From NCBI GenBank assembly GCA_965116325.1, contig OZ220675.1, positions 620,001 through 684,000 on the forward strand: a DNA stretch of 64,000 nt, read 5' to 3'. Positions 58,676 to 64,000 of the stretch are shown in pieces. This stretch comes from JAGWBF01 sp965116325. Lineage in GTDB: Bacteria; Chloroflexota; Dehalococcoidia; Lucifugimonadales; JAGWBF01. The notes below the pieces were generated by a model that made no database searches, had not been told where the DNA came from, and saw only the letters and a list, made by a program, of their open reading frames with translations. Position numbers and translations under genes: made by a program. The first letter of the stretch is position 1. Every line of letters begins with the position of its first letter.

Positions 58676-60436
58676 CTAGTTCCGGCGCCACTCCTCGATG
58701 TTCCAAAGCTCGCTGTCCCAGCCGTTAATCTGGACCCCTAACAAGCTGTTGATGTGGGCTGAGACAAACCCCCGATTGACCAACGGGATCTGTGAATAGC
58801 TCTGCACCTGGATGTCGTTCAGCCTCTTGACCAGCTCGGCCCGCTCCGGGCCGGCGCCCGTCTGAGCCAGCTCCACAAACACCTCATCGTACTCGGGGCT
58901 GCAGAAGCGGGCGACGTTGCCGCCGGACCAGCTGTTCACCCGGGTAGGAACATGTTTGCAGAGGGAGTCAGACAGGTGCTGCTGCGGGTCGATGTCCGGC
59001 CCGGTGGCGTACATCTGGACATCAGCAAAGAACCTCCGCAGGGATGCATCCTTGTCTTCAACCGGGTCTCCGCCGAAGAACACCCCCGCATCATGGTCTA
59101 TAAGCTTGGCCTCGATGCCTATCTCTCGCCACCAGCCCTGGACCAGCTTCTGGGTCTCTTGGCGGATGGAGTTGGTCGATGTCTGATAAGTGATTCGCAG
59201 TGGCATACCGTTGTGCTCCCGCACACCATCCCCGTCGGTGTCCACAACGCCGTTGTCGTCCAACAGCCTGTTGGCCCCGTCGATATCCTGCAAGAGGCAC
59301 GGGTCGTTGGAGGTAGATACAAAGGCCGGAGGCCCGGTGATTAAGTTGCAGGTCGGCTCCCCTGTGAAGCCATAGAGATTATCTGAGACCACGCTTCGGT
59401 CGATGGCCATAGACATCGCCTGGGTGATCGGCACGAAGGTCAGGAAGGGGTGGGGATTCCCGCCGTCTAGGTACTCAGAGCGGTGCTCGTCCAAGGCCTC
59501 ATCGGGATTCGTCTGGTTGACTACGATGCGCTCCACCAGACTGGAGAAGGCAGTCTCGACCCTGCCATGGCCTTCAGACTCCATGGCTGCCAGGACACCC
59601 GGGTCCACCTGCAGGTTCCAAGCGTAGTCGGCCTCCCCTCGCTCCAGTACGGCCCGTGCCGCCGTAATGGCATCCCCTCCACCCTTGATGACCACCTGTT
59701 CGAAATAGGGGGTCGGGCCCCTGTAGTAGGGATTCCGATCGTAGACCGCCTCGTCGTTAGCCTTGAATGCGGTGATTCGGTAGGGCCCGGTGCCCAGGGG
59801 AGCGGTATTCTGGCTCTCGCAGCCGGCGGCCGCTATGCCGATGCAGTCGGCGAACTGGGCCCTGCTGATGATTGGAGAGCCGGTGCTAACGAAAGCAGTG
59901 TACGGATAGGGCGTGGGCGCATCGAACATCACCCTAATCGTAAGGTCGTCGACAGCTTCCACAGACGTGATTCCGTCGAAGGAACTCTCCGCCGTGCACC
60001 CGGTTTCCTCATTGGAGCAGTACCGCCAGGTGAACACAACGTCCTCGGCCGATACCTCGCTTCCGTCGGACCACAACACCCCTTCCTTCAGTCTCCAGGT
60101 GATGGACATCAGGTCTGCAGAAACGCCTCCGTTGTCGATAGTGGGTATATCTTCAGCCAAGGCGGGCATCAGGTTTCCGTCGGGTGTGTACTTGGCTAAG
60201 GGCTCCAGGGTAAGGGCCCCCGCGTCCCTGTCCTTGTATCCCGACGATAGGTACGGTCCGGGTAAGGTAGGCGCCTGCCAGTAGAGGAGAGTCAGGACTT
60301 CCTCCTCCATCTCCACTTGTTCAGTGGTCGGAGAGGGCACTTCCTCGGGCGTGGGGGTCTCCTCAACAACCCCGTTGCAGGCGGCTAGGAGCAGGAGAAT
60401 TGACAGACCAATAGCTAGCTTAATGAGTGATTGCAT
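58676..60436 (-). CDS. ABC transporter peptide-type substrate-binding lipoprotein (SBP_bac_5)
   Basis: A 586-residue binding protein of the DppA/OppA family. The signal ends in a lipobox (LLLLAACNG) and an acidic Thr/Pro spacer follows. The fold shows MSITWRLKEGVLWSDGSEVSAEDVVFTWR, a hallmark of SBP_bac_5, TGPYRITAFKANDEAVYDRNPYYRG, and late VQSYSQIPLVNRGFVSAHI. It delivers peptides or other solutes to a permease, but no permease or ATPase gene of an ABC system is in the window, so it may work with remote genes. Its promoter may be TTGGTA-19-TACAAT. Confidence 0.9.
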   Translation of the reverse strand: MQSLIKLAIGLSILLLLAACNGVVEETPTPEEVPSPTTEQVEMEEEVLTLLYWQAPTLPGPYLSSGYKDRDAGALTLEPLAKYTPDGNLMPALAEDIPTIDNGGVSADLMSITWRLKEGVLWSDGSEVSAEDVVFTWRYCSNEETGCTAESSFDGITSVEAVDDLTIRVMFDAPTPYPYTAFVSTGSPIISRAQFADCIGIAAAGCESQNTAPLGTGPYRITAFKANDEAVYDRNPYYRGPTPYFEQVVIKGGGDAITAARAVLERGEADYAWNLQVDPGVLAAMESEGHGRVETAFSSLVERIVVNQTNPDEALDEHRSEYLDGGNPHPFLTFVPITQAMSMAIDRSVVSDNLYGFTGEPTCNLITGPPAFVSTSNDPCLLQDIDGANRLLDDNGVVDTDGDGVREHNGMPLRITYQTSTNSIRQETQKLVQGWWREIGIEAKLIDHDAGVFFGGDPVEDKDASLRRFFADVQMYATGPDIDPQQHLSDSLCKHVPTRVNSWSGGNVARFCSPEYDEVFVELAQTGAGPERAELVKRLNDIQVQSYSQIPLVNRGFVSAHINSLLGVQINGWDSELWNIEEWRRN

Positions 60437-60487
60437 GGTGAAGAGGCAGGGGGTCCTTTCGCTGAGATGGGATATCGTGGCGCTTCC

Positions 60488-60518
60488 ATTGTAAGCTACC
60501 CGACTGGCCCATTACCAA
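60488..60518 (-). promoter_or_regulatory. Possible promoter of the peptide-binding lipoprotein gene
   Basis: Minus strand: TTGGTA (60513-60518), 19-bp spacer, TACAAT (60488-60493). The -10 is good but the spacer is long. Confidence 0.4.
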
Positions 60519-60654
60519 GGGACACATCGGTTCTAGATTTATGAGTCAGTGCTTCTGCCGGGCCCAGCTGCTCTGCCAGTGGGTGCGTTTGCTGGAAGAA
60601 CTGGGAAGGTAGGTTGCTGGGCTTGGAGATTGAAAGGCAGACCACGCATCGCGA

Positions 60655-61851
60655 CTAGCGCAGCCGGGAGGAGCGGGGATGGTCCGCTGCGGCAATCTCC
60701 TCGGGAGTCATGTAAGCGAACCTCTGGGGGCGGTAAGGGCCCAGCACCTCACTTGCCAGCGCTTGGTCGCAGATCTCCTGAGCTGCCAACTGGCTCAATA
60801 CAGGGGCCAGGGTGACTGCGCTGTGGGACAGGGCAATGTACAAGTTGGGAGCTTCGGATGTGTATCCCATGACCGGGTAGCCGTCCAGGGGCATGGGACG
60901 CCAACCCACCGGCACGGGGATTGCCTGGGCGCCCTCCAGTCCGGGCAGATAGTGGCGCGCCCGCTCCAGCAGATCGTCAGCGTGGACTTGGGTGTCATCC
61001 TGGGCCAAGCTCTCTTGGTCACCTTCGCCGATCATAAAGCGCCCGTCGGCGCCCTGTCTCAGGTGGACCTCCCGGCGCCCATCGCCCAACGGCGGCACGT
61101 ACACCACCGGCACATTTTGGAGCAGGCGCGGCAGCGGGGTCGTGCGAATGACCACCCCTGGGCTCTCCGCCTGGGGCACCTTTACCCCAGCCATGGAAGC
61201 CAGGCGGGTCGTCGCGGTGCCTGCGGCGATAACCAGGGAGTCTACCTCGATAGGGCCTGCCGCCGTCAGCAAATGGTGAACGCTGCCGTCCTTGCGCCGC
61301 TCGATCCCCTGGACTTCAGTATTTGCAAGGATCCTGCACCCCATCTCACCGAGGCGTCGGAGTCCGGCATCCACCACCATTTGTGGCTCCACCTGGCCCT
61401 CGTTTGAGGTGTACTCTCCGGCGGCCACTTGTCCGACATTCAGCGCCGGTTCGAGGCTCCTCAGCTCTTCGGCGTCGATTAGGCGGGTCGGGTATCCCCA
61501 CGACTGGAGCCTTCCCACCCTGGACGCCAACCCTTCCACTCCCGCCGGGTCAGACACCCAGGACACCTTCCCTCCCCAGCGGAGGCCTACGCTCTCCGGG
61601 TTTCCATCATCGCCGATGCCGGCTGCAAAGCTGGCCCACATCTCCAACGAGTGCCTGTTTAGGTTGTGGTACCCAAAGGGTTCCTTGGCCCCGGCATTGA
61701 TCCAGGCAAAGCTGTGACTGGATGCGCCGTGTCCAAGCTGGTCCTTGTCGATAAGGACCACCTCCACGCCCCGCTGGGCCACGCGCCACGCGATGGAGAC
61801 TCCAAGGATGCCAGCCCCGACAACGGCGAGCCTATGGGGTTTCTCCGGCAT
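60655..61851 (-). CDS. FAD-dependent amine/amino-acid oxidoreductase (DAO family)
   Basis: A roughly 398-residue flavoenzyme of the D-amino-acid oxidase/glycine oxidase/DadA family. The Rossmann FAD loop VVGAGILGVSIAWRVAQRGVEVVLID is at the N-terminus (given here as VVGAGILG and GVEVVLID), followed by HGASSHSFAWINAG. Later are DSLVIAAGTATTRLASMAG and, near the C-terminus, GWRPMPLDGYPVMGYTSEAPNLYIALSHSAVTLAP with the second FAD contact. An amine or amino acid is the likely substrate. The start MPEKPHRL is uncertain; earlier in-frame starts add up to 29 residues that do not look conserved. Divergent from the SDR gene. Confidence 0.87.
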   Translation of the reverse strand: MPEKPHRLAVVGAGILGVSIAWRVAQRGVEVVLIDKDQLGHGASSHSFAWINAGAKEPFGYHNLNRHSLEMWASFAAGIGDDGNPESVGLRWGGKVSWVSDPAGVEGLASRVGRLQSWGYPTRLIDAEELRSLEPALNVGQVAAGEYTSNEGQVEPQMVVDAGLRRLGEMGCRILANTEVQGIERRKDGSVHHLLTAAGPIEVDSLVIAAGTATTRLASMAGVKVPQAESPGVVIRTTPLPRLLQNVPVVYVPPLGDGRREVHLRQGADGRFMIGEGDQESLAQDDTQVHADDLLERARHYLPGLEGAQAIPVPVGWRPMPLDGYPVMGYTSEAPNLYIALSHSAVTLAPVLSQLAAQEICDQALASEVLGPYRPQRFAYMTPEEIAAADHPRSSRLR

Positions 61852-62015
61852 GGTAATTGAATGGTGCATTGCACGAATGTTCGGCAGTGCAGGGGCTGGT
61901 GTCAAGCTCGCCATCCCTTGGAGGCATATGTAGGCCAAGCTGTACCGGCACCTCCTAAGTTATAGAAGTGGCCAGCGTTGTGTCGATGGGTGGAGGATGT
62001 CCCGAAGGGGATGGC

Positions 62016-62024
62016 TGATATAAT
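62016..62024 (+). promoter_or_regulatory. Extended -10 promoter of the SDR gene
   Basis: TG-A-TATAAT, an extended -10 element without an obvious -35. Predicted start near 62031, leader about 40 nt. Confidence 0.5.
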
Positions 62025-62071
62025 CCAATTCGTCCTCGAGCTTCTTCACCATGAGGGAAGGTGAGTCAACG

Positions 62072-62854
62072 ATGCAGCTTGACGGAAAAGTAGCCATGGT
62101 AACCGGAGGTGCCCGGGGTTTGGGCCGCTCCATGGCCCTGGCCTACGCCCGCGAGGGAGCGGATGTGTCGGTCGTATCCCGCACTCCCGCTGAGCTGGAC
62201 GCCGTGTCTTCGGAGATTCGCGCTTTGGGACGCCGTGCCCACGCCATCAACGCTGATCTGGCCACCAGCGAGGGGGCCAACCGGGCGGCCCGGGAGACCA
62301 TCAACGAGTTGGGCAAGATAGACATCTTGGTCAACAACGCTGGGGGATATCGCCTCTTCACCGATGCCCTGACCCACTCCCTCACTGTCCTGGACACCAC
62401 TGAAGAGGAGTGGCGGCGGGTCATGGACTCGAACCTGACCACCACATTCATGACCTGCAAGGCTGTCTTGCCCCACATGATGGAACGCCGCACCGGGGTC
62501 ATAATCAACCTGACCTCGATAAACGTAGCTCGCCGGGGCCGGGCAGGCCAGGCAGCCTACGGAGCCGCCAAGGCGGCGGTGGAACGCCTGAGCGAGTCGC
62601 TGGCCGACGAAGTGAATCAGTACGGCATCGCCGTCAACATCCTCTACCCTGGCTGGAACCTGACCAAGCCCAACTACGACTACGATGAGCAGGTACACAA
62701 GCGCATGAGGCTTCCCGACGACATCGCAGAATGCGCTGTGTTCATGGCGCTGCAAACGCCGGAAACCATGACTGGCCAGCTGGTTTCCGTCGATGAGTAC
62801 GACAGAGAGCACGGCATAGAGAGGCCATCAGCCTATGATAGGCTCCATCCTTAG
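62072..62854 (+). CDS. Short-chain dehydrogenase/reductase (SDR)
   Basis: A 260-residue NAD(P)-dependent oxidoreductase. The cofactor loop is VTGGARGLGRSMALAYA (TGGxxGxG), NNAG follows in DILVNNAGGY, and the catalytic set is the Ser in NLTSINV and YGAAK (Tyr-x-x-x-Lys). An Arg in VVSRTP at the end of strand 2 favours NADPH. The substrate is not predictable. GGAAGGTG before the ATG supports this start; a longer frame adds seven residues. It is convergent with the DUF4143 gene. Confidence 0.92.
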   Translation: MQLDGKVAMVTGGARGLGRSMALAYAREGADVSVVSRTPAELDAVSSEIRALGRRAHAINADLATSEGANRAARETINELGKIDILVNNAGGYRLFTDALTHSLTVLDTTEEEWRRVMDSNLTTTFMTCKAVLPHMMERRTGVIINLTSINVARRGRAGQAAYGAAKAAVERLSESLADEVNQYGIAVNILYPGWNLTKPNYDYDEQVHKRMRLPDDIAECAVFMALQTPETMTGQLVSVDEYDREHGIERPSAYDRLHP

Positions 62855-62908
62855 TCAGTCCGCCACGCCCCGCATCCCTTACATCATCCGACATCCCAAG
62901 ACGCTCAC

Positions 62909-64000
62909 CTAAACTGCCACCCTGTCCTTGTCCAAGACGAAGGAGTCCAAGCCACCCGAGCGTCCTTCCAACAAGCCTCGTATTGGTACGGCGAACATCC
63001 CGTCACCAAACCCGGCGCCGATCTCACCGTCATACAGCACCACACCGGCCACGAATCGGGGCCCGGCAGCCTTCTTCAGTTTTCGAAGTCCTCGAAAGTC
63101 GGATTGCGTAACGGTAGCTGCCGCCTTGACCTCCACTCCAGCCACCTCCCGCCCGCTCCGTTCGATGACTATGTCCACTTCCACCTGGTCCTTGTCTCGA
63201 TAGTGGAAGAACTCCAGGGGGAGCTCATGGCAGACGGACTGACGCCTTAACTCCTGGTATACGAAGGACTCGAGGAAGTGTCCCAGGAGGCCGCGGTCCT
63301 TTATGAGGTTGGCAGGACCAGCTCCCAGCAATGCACAGCCAATGCCCGTATCCCCAATGTGGAGCTTGGGTGTCTTGACCACCCTGCTCAGCTGGTTAGA
63401 GTGCCATGGGAGCAGTCGGTCAATGAGAAAGAGCCTTTCCAGGAGGACAACATAGTCCCCAATGGTAGGACGGCTCAGATGAAAGGAAGACGCCATGTCC
63501 GACAAGTTGAACAGCCGGGCGGTTTGGGAGGCAGCCGTCATAAGCAGCTGGGGCAGGGCAGCCATGCTGCTGATCCTGGCCATATCCCGTACGTCCCGCT
63601 GGAGCTGGGTGTCAACAAAGTTGCGATACCAATTCGAACGGCGCCGGGGTGTGGAGCGCGCCAGAGCGGCAGGATAACCGCCGTCGGCCACCCGAAATGC
63701 CAGATCATCTCCCATTCGCTGCAATGTAGAGGTCTGGAACTCCCCGCCAAACAGGTCGTCAAGGAAGTTGGGTGTTCCGCCGTAGATTTCTCCCTGGGAT
63801 AGGGGATGCAGGTTCACTATCTCTATCCGCCCCGTCAATGAATCGGAGAGGTCCGGCACGAGCAGCAACTGCGACGAACCGGTCAGCAGGAAGCGTCCAG
63901 GATTTCGGCGTCGATCTATTTCCTGCTTCAGCGCGGTGAACAGGGAGGGTACGCGCTGCACCTCATCAAGGACTACTCGTTCAGCCAGGCCGGCGACGAA
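62909..64000 (-). CDS. AAA_14/DUF4143 ATPase, 5' end outside window
   Basis: A predicted AAA-family ATPase with a C-terminal DUF4143. In the part inside the window are the Walker B-like LDEVQRVPSLFTALKQEID (near the window edge), the sensor segment RFLLTGSSQLLLVPDLSDSLTGR, then the DUF4143 region FVDTQLQRDVRDMARISS, ASQTARLFNLSDMASSFHLS, and the end part LEFFHYRDKDQVEVDIVIERSG (a PD-(D/E)xK-like strand). The N-terminal Walker A is beyond the window. These genes are very common, often near toxin-antitoxin or mobile loci, and their role is unclear. The frame is open to the last window base. Confidence 0.9.
   Translation of the reverse strand, partial: FVAGLAERVVLDEVQRVPSLFTALKQEIDRRRNPGRFLLTGSSQLLLVPDLSDSLTGRIEIVNLHPLSQGEIYGGTPNFLDDLFGGEFQTSTLQRMGDDLAFRVADGGYPAALARSTPRRRSNWYRNFVDTQLQRDVRDMARISSMAALPQLLMTAASQTARLFNLSDMASSFHLSRPTIGDYVVLLERLFLIDRLLPWHSNQLSRVVKTPKLHIGDTGIGCALLGAGPANLIKDRGLLGHFLESFVYQELRRQSVCHELPLEFFHYRDKDQVEVDIVIERSGREVAGVEVKAAATVTQSDFRGLRKLKKAAGPRFVAGVVLYDGEIGAGFGDGMFAVPIRGLLEGRSGGLDSFVLDKDRVAV

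Noticed and set aside
1..64000. tRNA, rRNA, CRISPR arrays, insertion sequences
   Set aside because: Intergenic stretches were read for tRNA T-loop patterns, regular repeats and transposase frames; none was found. A covariance-model scan could still reveal small RNAs.

Overview
The window is a gene-dense bacterial chromosome segment of high GC (by eye about 60%), with about 55 protein genes, short intergenic gaps and frequent GTG/TTG starts. No rRNA, tRNA, CRISPR array, transposase or integrase was recognised. The gene content points to Chloroflexota, most likely a Dehalococcoidia/SAR202-type heterotroph: two luciferase-like flavin monooxygenases, a molybdenum hydroxylase large subunit, a Rieske oxygenase, ETF, GYD, NIL, PAC2 and DUF4389 proteins, and Pro/Thr-rich lipoproteins. 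This placement is inferred from gene content; no marker phylogeny could be run.

Layout. 1-2.6 kb: 3' part of cysS and a GlcD-like FAD oxidase. 2.6-6.4 kb (minus): heat-shock operon dnaJ/cbpA-hspR-clpC behind a near-consensus promoter whose -35 lies in a perfect 17-bp palindrome. 6.5-10.1 kb: DUF1801 protein; thrC, NIL-domain protein and MoaD/ThiS-like carrier; then tgt. 10.2-16.9 kb: shikimate genes aroB (plus) and aroE-aroC-aroK (minus), the latter led by a NYN/LOTUS RNase-like gene and trailed by a TauE exporter and a GYD protein. 17-23.6 kb: molybdenum hydroxylase, LLM oxidoreductase, Asp-box propeller, GNAT, beta-lactamase-fold esterase. 23.8-24.7 kb: Bfd ferredoxin and bacterioferritin (iron storage and release). 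25-29 kb: an uncharacterised stretch with a protein made of two copies of one domain, a helical unknown, and a lower-GC, translationally coupled three-gene operon of unknown function.

29.3-34 kb: ggt, PAC2 protein, unknown, recF. 34-38.8 kb (minus): MscS channel, etfA, etfB, small membrane protein, MFS transporter. 39-41 kb: secreted membrane-anchored protein with a strong terminator, then Fpg/Nei glycosylase. 41.2-46 kb: oxidative catabolism set (AhpD-like, LLM, Rieske oxygenase, cupin, VOC). 46-48 kb: three membrane proteins including a double DUF4389 protein. 48.2-51.8 kb: ackA overlapping a divergent phosphoketolase gene, which together would make acetate and ATP from sugar phosphates. 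51.8-56.8 kb (minus): SSS symporter, sulfatase-fold enzyme with Thr at the formylglycine position, methyltransferase, APH-like kinase. 57.3-64 kb: two lipoproteins (one a peptide-ABC binding protein), DAO-type flavoenzyme, SDR, and an AAA_14/DUF4143 ATPase cut by the window end.

Promoter-like pairs (TTGACA-like and TATAAT-like, 16-19 bp apart) precede many transcription units, so housekeeping sigma control is legible. The best candidates for something undescribed are the 26.9-29.0 kb three-gene module, the duplicated-domain protein beside it, and the thrC-NIL-sulfur carrier cluster, whose carrier ends Gly-Gly-Ala-Ala.
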